From the NCBI GenBank assembly GCA_963820315.1, contig CAWFZK010000042.1, positions 62,001 through 126,000 on the forward strand: 64,000 bases of DNA, in the 5' to 3' direction. The notes beneath the pieces were generated by a model. That model searched no databases and had not been told where the DNA came from. It was given only the letters and a program-made list of their open reading frames with translations. Made by a program: the position numbers and the translations under genes. The DNA comes from JACVRW01 sp963820315. GTDB lineage: Bacteria > Actinomycetota > Thermoleophilia > Solirubrobacterales > Thermoleophilaceae. Below are positions 51,600 through 59,174 of this stretch, one piece after another (position 1 is the stretch's first letter; each line of letters begins with the position of its first letter).

Positions 51600-51976
51600 G
51601 CGAGCGGCTGAGGAAGGTGGTCGACGAGCTCAACGTCGAGCCGGGCGATCGAGTGCTCGAGATCGGCTGTGGCCACGGGGTCGCCGCCGGCTATGTCTGC
51701 GAGCGGCTCGAGGGCGGCCGGCTCACCGCGGTCGACCGCTCCCCCAAGATGATCGAGGCGGCGCGCCGGCGCAACGCCGAGCATGTGGCCGCCGGCAGGG
51801 CAGAGTTCTTCGTCGCCGAGCTCGAGGACCTGGCTCTCGGCGAGCGGCGCTTCGACAAGGTCTTCGCGGTGCGCGTCGGGCTCTTTCAGCGCGAGCCCGA
51901 GCGCGCCCGCGCGCTGGTCGAGCCGTGGCTCGCCCCGGGCGGCACCATCACGAGCGTGTTCGACCCGCCGCGCTGA
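51596..51976 (+). CDS. class I SAM-dependent methyltransferase, short
   Basis: 126 residues. The SAM-binding motif I is DRVLEIGCGHGVAAGYVCER (residues ~18-37), motif II LTAVDRSPKMIEAA, and motif III-type FDKVFAVRVGLFQ. Only the Rossmann core is present, with no substrate cap. The C-terminal end (WLAPGGTITSVFDPPR) is typical. It overlaps the MarR stop codon and could be regulated by it. The substrate is unknown. Its 3' end overlaps the convergent hydrolase by 29 bases. Confidence 0.85.
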   Translation: MSERLRKVVDELNVEPGDRVLEIGCGHGVAAGYVCERLEGGRLTAVDRSPKMIEAARRRNAEHVAAGRAEFFVAELEDLALGERRFDKVFAVRVGLFQREPERARALVEPWLAPGGTITSVFDPPR

Positions 51977-53141
51977 TCCAGTCGCGCAGCTGCCCGTAGA
52001 CCTCCGGGTGGTTCAGCAGGTCGAAGTGGCTCAGGCCGGTCAGCTCGCGGCCGCTCCCGACCTCGAATCGGACCATGCGGCCGCGACCGTTGCCACGCCC
52101 CGACGCACTCGGCGGGCGCACGAGCAGGTCGCCGAGCAGCGCGCCGAGCGGGCCCTCGCGAAGACTCGCGGCGACGAAGTAGTAGCCGGCCCCGGGCAGG
52201 AAGGGCACCTCGCCGCAGCGGTCGCGCAGCAGCTCATCGGGGTCGCAGTCGCGCCAGTCCTCATCGACGCAGCCGCCGTAGCGGAGGTCCTTGATTCCCG
52301 CGCTGCGGGCGTTGACGACCCGCCCGAACGCACGCGTCTCCGGCAGCCGCCCGAGCGCCCAGGCGAGCGCGTTCACACCCTTCTCGAGATCGGCACCGAG
52401 GTGCGGAGCGCCGAGACAGAAGACATGCGCGACCGCGTCGGCCCAGCGCAGCCCGTCGGCCGCGGCGTAATGACAGGCGCTGCGCGCGACGAGCCCGCCC
52501 ATCGAATGGCCGACGAGCGTGATCTCCTCCACCGCAACGGGCCAGCCGCGCTCGAGCTCGTCGAGCTGCTCGGCGAGCAGGCGGCCGTTCTCCGAGATGT
52601 GGAGCCCGCTGTTGTAGCGGACGTACAGCGGGGTGATGCCGAGCTCGTCCCGCAGCCGGTCGCCGTATGTCGGGCGCCCGGCATCGCCGCCGAGCGGCAG
52701 CCCGCGCCAGGCCGCGTCGGTCTCGCAGAGCCCGTGGACGAAGACGGCGATGCGCGGCCCCGGATCGCCGTCCTCGCGGATCGTCATCGGCAGGGCAAGG
52801 GCGCTGCCGTCCGCGTGCAGGCGGTCGCCATAGAGGCCGTTCAGGGCACCGAGCGCGAGTGCGCCGCGCGGCGTCGAGGCCAGCGCGGCGCCATCCTCGC
52901 CGGAGCCGAGCTCGGCCAGCTGGCCACCGCCGCGCGCCAGCGCCCGCAGGCCGCCGCGGACGCCGGAGTAGACCGCCGACGAGATGCCGTCGTGGATGAG
53001 CTGCACGGGACGGGCCACCGAGCCGAGCGCGCCGAATGGTCGCGATGCGATTCCGGCGTGCATGTCGCTTGCCACGGTGCCGGCCGAGGCCAGGAGCTCA
53101 CCCGCGAGCTCGCTCAATCCCCTGATCTCCGACCTCTGCAC
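51948..53141 (-). CDS. alpha/beta hydrolase (PGAP1/esterase-like)
   Basis: 397 residues. The catalytic core occupies about residues 125-330: IAVFVHGLCETDAAWRGL (oxyanion), the nucleophile elbow LVGHSMGGLVARSACHYA with its Ser, and a His near the C-terminus (SHFDLLNHPEVY). The N-terminal 120 residues are a separate helical, Gly-rich region of unknown role. Similar actinobacterial proteins are lipase/esterase-like, some related to PGAP1. The start (ATG 53141) is 78 bases from dinB, which is divergent and under a LexA box. Confidence 0.8.
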   Translation of the reverse strand: MQRSEIRGLSELAGELLASAGTVASDMHAGIASRPFGALGSVARPVQLIHDGISSAVYSGVRGGLRALARGGGQLAELGSGEDGAALASTPRGALALGALNGLYGDRLHADGSALALPMTIREDGDPGPRIAVFVHGLCETDAAWRGLPLGGDAGRPTYGDRLRDELGITPLYVRYNSGLHISENGRLLAEQLDELERGWPVAVEEITLVGHSMGGLVARSACHYAAADGLRWADAVAHVFCLGAPHLGADLEKGVNALAWALGRLPETRAFGRVVNARSAGIKDLRYGGCVDEDWRDCDPDELLRDRCGEVPFLPGAGYYFVAASLREGPLGALLGDLLVRPPSASGRGNGRGRMVRFEVGSGRELTGLSHFDLLNHPEVYGQLRDWISAAGRTRS

Positions 53142-53212
53142 CGGCGCCTCCTTCCAGGGCGTTCCGAAGTGTCATACCCGGCCCGGCCAGAAGGTTCCGT
53201 CCGAACGGCACA

Positions 53213-53226
53213 CGAACATATGTTCG
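53213..53226 (+). promoter_or_regulatory. LexA (SOS) box overlapping the dinB start codon
   Basis: CGAACATATGTTCG is a perfect match to the Gram-positive/actinobacterial LexA consensus (CGAAC-4-GTTCG) and lies inside an 18-base perfect palindrome at 53211-53228. The dinB ATG (53220-53222) is within it, so LexA would bind over the initiation codon and the transcription start just upstream. Confidence 0.8.
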
Positions 53227-54419
53227 TGCCGGTCGAGGCCACCATCCTGCACGCGGACGCCGACTCGTTCTTCGCCTCGGTCGAGCAGCGCGACGATCCG
53301 CGCCTGCGCGGCAAGCCGGTGATCGTCGGCGCGGGCGTGGTGCTGGCCGCGAGCTACGAGGCCAAGGCGTTCGGAGTCCACAGCGCGATGGGCGGCCACC
53401 GGGCGCGCCGCCTCTGCCCCAAGGCGATCGTCGTGCCGCCGCGCATGGAGGCCTACGTGGAGGCGAGCAAGGCGATGCTCGAGGTGTTCGACGACACCTC
53501 GCCGCTCGTGGAGAAGCTGTCGATCGACGAGGCCTTCCTCGACGTGAGGGGCATGGAGCGCTTCGCCGGAACGCCGACGGAGATCGCGAAGCGGCTGCGC
53601 AGGCGCGTGCGGGAGCAGGTCGGCCTGCCGGTCACGGTGGGGGTGGCCTGCACGAAGTTCCTCGCCAAGGTGGCCAGCGGGGTCGCGAAGCCGGACGGGC
53701 TGCTCGTCGTGCCGGCGGGGCGCGAGCTGGATTTCCTGCACCCGCTGCCGGTCGAGCGGCTCTGGGGGGTTGGGCCGGTCACCGCGCGCAAGCTCCACGA
53801 GCGCGGGATCACGACGGTCGCGCAGGTCGCGGAGCTCGCCGAGGTGCAGCTGGTCGAGATGCTCGGCCGCGCGACCGGCCGCCAGCTCCACTCGCTCGCC
53901 CACAACTACGACCCGCGGAGGGTCCGCGCCGGCGGGCGGCGGCGCTCGATGGGATCGCAGCACGCGCTCGGCCGGCGCTCGCCGAAGAGCCATGCCGCGC
54001 TCGACGGCGTGCTGGTTGCCATCGTGGACCGGCTCGCCCTCCGGTTGCGCAAGGCGCGGCGGGCGTGCCGCACGATCACGCTGCGGCTGCGCTTCGACGA
54101 CTTCTCGCGCGCCACCCGCTCGCACACGCTGCTCGAGTCGACCTTCGAGACGCGCACGATCCTGGCGGTGGGCCGCGAGCTGCTCATGGCGGCCATGCCG
54201 ATGATCGAAGAACGCGGCGCGACCCTCGTGGGCCTCTCGCTCTCGAACCTCGCCGACGACGCCGCGATCCAGCTCGCGCTGCCGCTCGAGCAGCGCAGCG
54301 TCTCGGCGCTCGACAGCACCGTCGACGAGTTGCGCGAGCGCTTCGGCACGGACGCGATCACGCGCGCCTCGCAGCTCAGCCGCCGGCTCCGCCCCGAGAT
54401 GCCGACGCTGCCGGACTGA
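53220..54419 (+). CDS. dinB: DNA polymerase IV (Y-family)
   Basis: 399 residues. Active-site Asp13 lies in LHADADSFFASVEQ and the Asp103-Glu104 pair in KLSIDEAFLDVRG. The palm, thumb (RLWGVGPVTARKLHERGITT, a helix-hairpin-helix) and little-finger domains are all present to residue 395; the tail QLALPLEQ-type segment resembles the beta-clamp motif. It copies damaged templates. The start at 53220 is dictated by the N-terminal conservation and lies within the LexA box, so this is an SOS gene. No ribosome binding site fits, suggesting leaderless translation. Confidence 0.95.
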   Translation: MFVPVEATILHADADSFFASVEQRDDPRLRGKPVIVGAGVVLAASYEAKAFGVHSAMGGHRARRLCPKAIVVPPRMEAYVEASKAMLEVFDDTSPLVEKLSIDEAFLDVRGMERFAGTPTEIAKRLRRRVREQVGLPVTVGVACTKFLAKVASGVAKPDGLLVVPAGRELDFLHPLPVERLWGVGPVTARKLHERGITTVAQVAELAEVQLVEMLGRATGRQLHSLAHNYDPRRVRAGGRRRSMGSQHALGRRSPKSHAALDGVLVAIVDRLALRLRKARRACRTITLRLRFDDFSRATRSHTLLESTFETRTILAVGRELLMAAMPMIEERGATLVGLSLSNLADDAAIQLALPLEQRSVSALDSTVDELRERFGTDAITRASQLSRRLRPEMPTLPD

Positions 54420-54443
54420 GGAGGTGAGGCGAGCGGGAGCGGA

Positions 54444-55079
54444 CTACTCCGAGAACTGAGGCAGCCAGGCGCTGACCGCGGCGGCCACCTCGTCGACGCT
54501 CTTCTTGAGGCCGTGATTGTCGGCGACGGTCACGAGCGTGCGGCCCTTGCGCTTCTTCGGCATGCCGAATGGGTCATTCGTGCCCTGGACGACGAGCACC
54601 GGCAGCCTGACCGCGTCGAGCTCGGGCTGGCGGCTCTTCGAGGGGTCGTCGCCACGGCCCGGCGCATGCACGGGGAAGGCCAGGCAGAGGACGCCGGCGG
54701 CGCCCGTCGCCGCGGCGGTCCGGCATGCCACCCGGGCGCCTGCGGAGCGCCCGCCCGTCACGACGGGCAGCCCCGCCAGCTCGTCGGCGCGCAGCCGATC
54801 GAGGACGGCCGTCCAGGCGCTGTCGAGCTGCGCGGCAGCCGGCGACGAGCGCCGTCCCGCGACCAGGTAGGGCTGTTCGACGAGCGCGACGCTGAAGCCC
54901 TCCTCGAGCGCGGCGCGGCTCGCCGCCATCAGGTCCGGCGCGGAGACCCCGCCGCCGGCGCCGTGGCCGAGCACGACCGCGCCTGCAGCGCGGGGCGCCT
55001 CCTGCAGGTGCACGCGCGCGGGGCCGTGCGGAGTGTCGACGTCGATCGGCGCGGCGGTCACGGGCGTCCATGCTGACAC
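54444..55079 (-). CDS. alpha/beta hydrolase family (KANL3/Tex30-like) protein
   Basis: 211 residues. The nucleophile elbow is VVTGGRSAGARVACRTAA (Ser in GRSAG), the oxyanion region AVVLGHGAGGGVSAPD, and the C-terminal His in TVADNHGLKKS; the acid is likely Asp in VQGTNDPFG. This short dienelactone-hydrolase-like family (Tex30/KANL3 domain) is widespread in actinobacteria without known substrate. It starts at ATG 55079, with the SoxR-like promoter for the divergent DUF5519 gene just beyond. Confidence 0.85.
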   Translation of the reverse strand: MSAWTPVTAAPIDVDTPHGPARVHLQEAPRAAGAVVLGHGAGGGVSAPDLMAASRAALEEGFSVALVEQPYLVAGRRSSPAAAQLDSAWTAVLDRLRADELAGLPVVTGGRSAGARVACRTAAATGAAGVLCLAFPVHAPGRGDDPSKSRQPELDAVRLPVLVVQGTNDPFGMPKKRKGRTLVTVADNHGLKKSVDEVAAAVSAWLPQFSE

Positions 55080-55085
55080 GGGGCC

Positions 55086-55116
55086 TTGACTTCAAGCGCA
55101 CTTGAACCCTGACCAT
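55086..55116 (+). promoter_or_regulatory. MerR/SoxR-type promoter upstream of the DUF5519 gene
   Basis: TTGACT (55086-55091) and GACCAT (55111-55116) are separated by 19 bases, and the spacer carries a dyad TTCAAGCGCACTTGAA (55091-55106). Long spacers with a CAAG-4-CTTG dyad are the mark of SoxR/MerR-type redox- or metal-sensing activators. No MerR gene lies within the window. Confidence 0.5.
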
Positions 55117-55148
55117 GCCTGATTGAACCCCCAAGCAGAGGAGCAGGC

Positions 55149-55517
55149 ATGACCGAGACAAGGAGCGCGGGCCGGCGGATCACGGATGAGGTCACGTCCT
55201 GGCCCGGGGTCAGCGCGGGGCAGGGCAGCCGCGGCGAGTTCGCCTTCAAGATCGGGCCGCGCGCGCTGGGCCACCTGCACGGCGACCACGCCGCCCACCT
55301 GTCGTTCCCGAAGGACGTGTGGCAGCGCCTTTACGACGAGGGCCGGGTCGACTACCACCCGGTTTTCCCGGGCAAGGCGGGCCATGCCTCGCGGCGGATC
55401 GAGAACGACGACGACGTGCGCGACGTGATCGCGATGATCCGGATGAACTACGACCGCATCGTGGAGCGCTTCGGCCTGCCGGCGGAGCGCAACGAGGTGC
55501 CGGCCGGCAGCGCCTAG
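55149..55517 (+). CDS. DUF5519 (luciferase-like) small protein
   Basis: 122 residues matching DUF5519: TSWPGVSAGQGSRGEFAFKI, GHLHGDHAAHLSFPKDVWQR and YHPVFPGKAGHASRRIEND, with conserved His residues that could bind a metal. The family has no proven activity despite the luciferase-like name. AGAGGAGC precedes ATG 55149. It lies behind a SoxR/MerR-type promoter, suggesting a stress response. It overlaps the convergent AlkZ-like gene by 4 bases. Confidence 0.85.
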   Translation: MTETRSAGRRITDEVTSWPGVSAGQGSRGEFAFKIGPRALGHLHGDHAAHLSFPKDVWQRLYDEGRVDYHPVFPGKAGHASRRIENDDDVRDVIAMIRMNYDRIVERFGLPAERNEVPAGSA

Positions 55518-56620
55518 CCCTTCGCCACGCGCGCGGCGTGCCGCTTGGCGCTCGGCTCGGCAAAGGCTGCCAGCGCCTCGGCCTCGGCGAGCGCCGCCTT
55601 GCGGTCCGCCGCGCGCAGCCGGGCGAGCGGCTCGATCACCACGGTGGCGGTTCCGCGCGCCTTCTCGAGCTTCCAGAAGGCCGCCACCCTGCCGTCCACG
55701 AGCACGGTCGCGCGCACGCGCAGGTTCTTCGTCGTCAGCGACTTGCGATGGGCGTCCGCGATCACGCGCGTGCGGTCCGCGTGGGCGAGCATCAGGCTGT
55801 CGAACTCCGGCAGCAGCCGCACCGGAGCGGGCGTGTCCTCCGGCGGGCGCGGCGCGTCCTTCAGGTCATACAGCTCGCGCCCGCCCTCGTCCTTGAAGCG
55901 CCGGAGCTCCGAGGCAAGCTTCTCGAACACCGGGGCGAGCCCGCCGCCGCCGAGCCAGGCCTCCATGTCCCCCACCGAGGCGGGGCCGAACGCGGCCAGG
56001 TAGCGGCGCACCAGCTCGGCGCGGTCGGGCCGCTTGCGCAGCGGCTTGCCGATCCAGCGCTCCGCGTCAGTGAACGGGGCCTTCGGCGTGAAGCCCCAGC
56101 GGCCGCCGTCGGGCACGCGCACGAGCGGGAGGCTCGTTCGCACGACGGCGGCGATCGCGCGGACGTCGGCCTCCGGGTGGCGCTTCGCCAGCGCATCGCG
56201 AAGCGCCGCGGCCGACATCGAGTCCTCCTTGCCGAACAGACCGCGGCCGTCCTCCACCAGCGCCGCGATGTCCACCCCCTCGAGCCGCGCGGCGAGATAG
56301 CGCGCCATGTCGCCCTCGAGCGCCTCGGCGATCGCCGATTGGAGGCGCGTGTAGTCGCGCGCCGGGAGCAGGTGGACGGTGCCGCGCATGGCCGTCGCGC
56401 GCACGACCTCGCGCTCCTCGATGGCGTTCTCCAGCTCGGGCGCCTCGAAGCCCGCGAGCCGCGACCAGAGGCCGATGTACGGCGGACCCGGCTCCTGCGC
56501 CTGCATGCCCCCGAGCCGGCCGGTCGCCTCGACGGCGCCGAGCTCGTGGCGCTCCAGCAGCAGCTGACGCGCCAGCGTTGCGCGGCCGAGCTCGCGACTG
56601 GTCAGGACCTTGTCCGCCAC
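55514..56620 (-). CDS. winged-helix HTH_42 (AlkZ-like) putative DNA glycosylase
   Basis: 368 residues. The superfamily's catalytic-type motif QxQ is present as Gln40-Ala-Gln42 in GGMQAQEPGPPYIGLW; further signatures are VVRATAMRGTVHLLPARDYT, SVGDMEAWLGGGGLAPVFEK and VRLLPEFDSLMLAHADRTRV. AlkZ from Streptomyces unhooks DNA crosslinks; related proteins remove bulky lesions. Activity here is inference from the motif. GTG 56620 is the family-consistent start; the frame extends to 57394 antisense to the peptidase gene. A divergent copy with QxT lies at 19112. Confidence 0.8.
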   Translation of the reverse strand: MADKVLTSRELGRATLARQLLLERHELGAVEATGRLGGMQAQEPGPPYIGLWSRLAGFEAPELENAIEEREVVRATAMRGTVHLLPARDYTRLQSAIAEALEGDMARYLAARLEGVDIAALVEDGRGLFGKEDSMSAAALRDALAKRHPEADVRAIAAVVRTSLPLVRVPDGGRWGFTPKAPFTDAERWIGKPLRKRPDRAELVRRYLAAFGPASVGDMEAWLGGGGLAPVFEKLASELRRFKDEGGRELYDLKDAPRPPEDTPAPVRLLPEFDSLMLAHADRTRVIADAHRKSLTTKNLRVRATVLVDGRVAAFWKLEKARGTATVVIEPLARLRAADRKAALAEAEALAAFAEPSAKRHAARVAKG

Positions 56621-56702
56621 GCCGCGATCATGCCAGGCGCCTGCGCCGCGGCGTCCGCCTGGACAGCGTGTCGAGCGGCCATCGACACTTGGCCAGGATT
56701 GA

Positions 56703-56731
56703 TTGACCGGGCCCACGCGCGACCCTAACCT
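56703..56731 (+). promoter_or_regulatory. promoter of the first S51 peptidase gene (leaderless)
   Basis: TTGACC (56703-56708), a 17-base spacer and TAACCT (56726-56731) form a good sigma-70-type promoter. ATG 56738 follows 6 bases later, so transcription and translation start almost together. Confidence 0.65.
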
Positions 56732-56737
56732 CGACCG

Positions 56738-57520
56738 ATGCCCGGCGACCCGCGGCAGATCGTGGCGTTCGGTGGCGGCGGCTTCTCGATGGAGCGCGGC
56801 AACACGCTGCTGGACGACTACGTGCTCGGGCTTGCCCGCAGGCGCGGCGGCGGCGCGCGCCCGCGCGTCTGCTTCCTGCCCACCGCGAGCGGAGACGCAG
56901 ACCACTACATCGTGCGCTTCTACCGGGCCTTCTCGCCCGAGTTCTGCGAGCCGTCGCACGTGTCGCTGTTCCGGCGCGAGTGCGCCGTCGGCGACGTTCG
57001 CGAGCACCTGCTGACGCGCGACCTCATCTACGTCGGCGGCGGCAGCGTCATCAGCCTCCTGGGCGCCTGGCGCGCGCACGGGATCGACCTGATCCTGCGC
57101 GAGGCCTGGGAGCACGGCGTGGTCCTGTGCGGCCTGAGCGCGGGCTCGCTGTGCTGGTTCTCCGAGGCGGTGACCGCCTTCCACGGCCCGCCCCAACCGG
57201 TGGCCGGGCTCGGGCTGCTGCCCTGGAGCAACTGCGTCCACTTCGATGCCGAGCCGGCGCGCTGCGTCGGCTACCGGCGCCTGCTCGCCGAGGGGATGCC
57301 GCCCGGCTACGCGGCCGAGGACGGCGCCGCGCTCCACTTCGAGGGCGAGCGGCTCACTCGCGTGGTCGCCTCGCGCCCGGGCGCCCGCGCACACCGGATG
57401 CGCTGGACGGGCAAGCGCGTGAGCCGGCGCCCCCTGGCGTCGACCTATCTGGGCGTGGCCGGGGACGGCGCGGCGCCCGCCGCGGAGCCGGCGGGGCGCC
57501 TGTCGGTGGTGGCCGCCTGA
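56738..57520 (+). CDS. peptidase E/cyanophycinase-like protein (family S51), copy 1
   Basis: 260 residues. The S51 nucleophile is Ser134 in LCGLSAGSLCWF, preceded by the family's YVGGGSVISLLGAW (glutamine-type loop); VCFLPTASGDADHY near the start matches the peptidase E strand. Family members cleave Asp-Xaa dipeptides (PepE) or cyanophycin. Substrate residues cannot be assigned. A strong leaderless promoter precedes it. A second S51 gene follows 5 bases downstream. Confidence 0.9.
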   Translation: MPGDPRQIVAFGGGGFSMERGNTLLDDYVLGLARRRGGGARPRVCFLPTASGDADHYIVRFYRAFSPEFCEPSHVSLFRRECAVGDVREHLLTRDLIYVGGGSVISLLGAWRAHGIDLILREAWEHGVVLCGLSAGSLCWFSEAVTAFHGPPQPVAGLGLLPWSNCVHFDAEPARCVGYRRLLAEGMPPGYAAEDGAALHFEGERLTRVVASRPGARAHRMRWTGKRVSRRPLASTYLGVAGDGAAPAAEPAGRLSVVAA

Positions 57521-57525
57521 GGCCC

Positions 57526-58347
57526 GTGCTCCCGCTCGCGCAGGACCCGCGGCGCATCGTCGCGATGGGCGGCGGCGGCTTCTCCGCGCCGCCAGGCGAT
57601 CCGGCGCTCGACCTCTACGTGCTGCAGGTCGCCCGCAAGCCGCACCCTCGCATCTGCCTGCTGCCCACGGCCGGGGGCGACGCCGAGGAGCAGATCCGCC
57701 GCTTCTACTCGGCCTTCCGCCACCTTCCCTGCGAGCCGACCCACGTGTCGCTCTTCAGGCTCGGCAGCGACCGCATCGACCTGCGCGAGGTGCTGCTCTC
57801 CCAGGATGTGCTCTACGTGGGGGGCGGCAGCCTGCTGAACCTGCTCGCGGTCTGGCGCGCGCACGGCGCCGAGAGGCTGCTGCGCGAGGCGTGGGAGATG
57901 GGGATCGTCCTGTGCGGCATCAGCGCGGGCTCGATGTGCTGGTTCGAGGCCGGGCTCACCACGTCGTTCGGCGAGCCGCGGCCAGTGCGCGCGCTTGGCT
58001 TCCTGCGCGGCAGCAACTCCGTCCACCACGACAGCGAGCGCGAGCGCCGGCCGTGCTACCACCAGGCGATTCGCAGCGAGTCCGTGCCGCCGGGCTACGC
58101 GGTCGACGACGGCGCCGGCCTGCTGTTCGCGGGCACGGAGCTGGTGGAGGCGGTCAGCGCCCGCCCCGGCGCCGGCGCCTACTGGGTCGAGGAGGTCGCG
58201 GGCGAGGCGGTCGAGACGCCGCTGGAGCTGGTCGCGCTGCCGGGCCGTGAGGACCTCGCACCGCCCACCCCGCTGTCGATCGTCGAGCTGCGCGAGGCGC
58301 GCGCCCGCCGGCTCGGCCGGGGCGACGCGCGGCGCGGGCGTCGCTGA
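57526..58347 (+). CDS. peptidase E/cyanophycinase-like protein (family S51), copy 2
   Basis: 273 residues from GTG 57526, with the nucleophile Ser133 in LCGISAGSMCWF and the loop YVGGGSLLNLLAVW. It resembles copy 1 along its whole length (both begin DPRRIVAMGGGGFS-like: RQIVAFGGGGFS and RRIVAMGGGGFS) and is clearly a tandem duplication that has diverged. The frame continues upstream to 56980 within copy 1, but that is a shadow. Its tail (RARRLGRGDARRGRR) is basic. The pair is co-transcribed from the 56703 promoter. Confidence 0.9.
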   Translation: MLPLAQDPRRIVAMGGGGFSAPPGDPALDLYVLQVARKPHPRICLLPTAGGDAEEQIRRFYSAFRHLPCEPTHVSLFRLGSDRIDLREVLLSQDVLYVGGGSLLNLLAVWRAHGAERLLREAWEMGIVLCGISAGSMCWFEAGLTTSFGEPRPVRALGFLRGSNSVHHDSERERRPCYHQAIRSESVPPGYAVDDGAGLLFAGTELVEAVSARPGAGAYWVEEVAGEAVETPLELVALPGREDLAPPTPLSIVELREARARRLGRGDARRGRR

Positions 58348-58354
58348 CGGGCGC

Positions 58355-58699
58355 TCAGGATCGGGGCCGGCCGCGCGCGACCGACTCGTCGCTCGAGAAG
58401 TCGAACTCGTCGAGCAGCTCGTAGATCCCGCGCAGCTGGGTCGACTCGATCACCTCGTCGATGCGAGCGTGCCGGGCCGCCTCCTGCGCGGCGACGCGCC
58501 TTAGGCCCTCGTCGAGCGCGGTCCGGTCAGGGACGTCGACGAACCCCACGGCCAGGATCTCGCGCTCGTCTGCGATGTTGCGGGCGGTGTAGGGCCCGCG
58601 CCCGGGGACGCCGAAGCCGCGCTCGGGATACCAGGCGTCGATGAAGTCGTCGTAGCTCGCTCCGGATCGCAGTGTCCGGGCCAGGACGGAGATGTACAT
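58355..58699 (-). CDS. small dimeric alpha/beta-barrel-like protein
   Basis: 114 residues with the pattern of ferredoxin-like stress-responsive proteins: YISVLARTLRSGASYDDFID, RNIADEREILAVGFVDVP, and a C-terminal helix. Similar short proteins in actinobacteria have no known activity. It is convergent with the S51 pair, with 7 bases between the stops. I cannot name the family more closely. Confidence 0.7.
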   Translation of the reverse strand: MYISVLARTLRSGASYDDFIDAWYPERGFGVPGRGPYTARNIADEREILAVGFVDVPDRTALDEGLRRVAAQEAARHARIDEVIESTQLRGIYELLDEFDFSSDESVARGRPRS

Positions 58700-58723
58700 G
58701 CCGCGATTCTCCCCAACGCGAAA

Positions 58724-58742
58724 CGGCGCCGCCAGGGCGCCG
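58724..58742. terminator. GC-rich hairpin in the 58700-58787 gap
   Basis: CGGCGCC (58724-58730) pairs with GGCGCCG (58736-58742) over GCCAG. It sits downstream of the minus-strand gene ending at 58788. No strong U-tract follows on either strand. Confidence 0.4.
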
Positions 58743-58787
58743 CTTCACGAGGGGAGGTTGGAGGCCCCTTGGGGAGGGCGGGGACGC

Positions 58788-59093
58788 TTACGCGCCCGCG
58801 TGCGACATGCGCCCGCGCAGGAGGGAGCGCAGGCGGCCGCGGCGGGGCGAGTGGGTCCCCGCGCTGTCGATCTGCGCGCGGCGCAGCTCGAGCAGGGCGA
58901 CGAGCTCGGCGGTCGGCTCGAACGGGTCGGCGATCGGGCGGCCGGAGCCGAGCGGCAGCGCCGCGAGGATGCGCGAGTCGGCCTCAGCGATCAGCGCGGG
59001 GCCGCGAGGCGGGCGGGCGCTGTCGAGTGCCGCGAGCCGCTCCAGCGCAACCTGGTCGCCTGAATGGGAGCGGCGGACGGAGAAGTTCTTCAT
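58788..59093 (-). CDS. conserved-looking small protein, divergent from the MocR gene
   Basis: 101 residues from ATG 59093, which is preceded by AAGGAGG. It begins KNFSVRRSHSGDQVALERLA and continues with LIAEADSRILAALPLGSGRP and IADPFEPTAELVALLELRRA, a helical, mostly soluble pattern without a domain I recognise; I believe similar proteins occur in related actinobacteria, but that is a memory and not a search. An in-frame ATG at 59117 is too close to the operator. It may be controlled by the divergent MocR protein. Confidence 0.7.
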   Translation of the reverse strand: MKNFSVRRSHSGDQVALERLAALDSARPPRGPALIAEADSRILAALPLGSGRPIADPFEPTAELVALLELRRAQIDSAGTHSPRRGRLRSLLRGRMSHAGA

Positions 59094-59128
59094 GTCGGAC
59101 GACCTCCTTCTGATCATCTTGGGTTGTC

Positions 59129-59165
59129 TGTATGACCTTGTATGTGTAGTGTATGACCTACAAGG
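59129..59165. promoter_or_regulatory. MocR operator: direct and inverted repeats
   Basis: TGTATGACCT occurs at 59129-59138 and 59150-59159, 21 bases apart (two helical turns). Within it CCTTGTA (59136-59142) and TACAAGG (59159-59165) form an inverted repeat overlapping the ribosome binding site of the MocR gene. Direct repeats at such spacing are typical for MocR/PdxR proteins. Confidence 0.6.
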
Positions 59166-59174
59166 AGGCAGACA

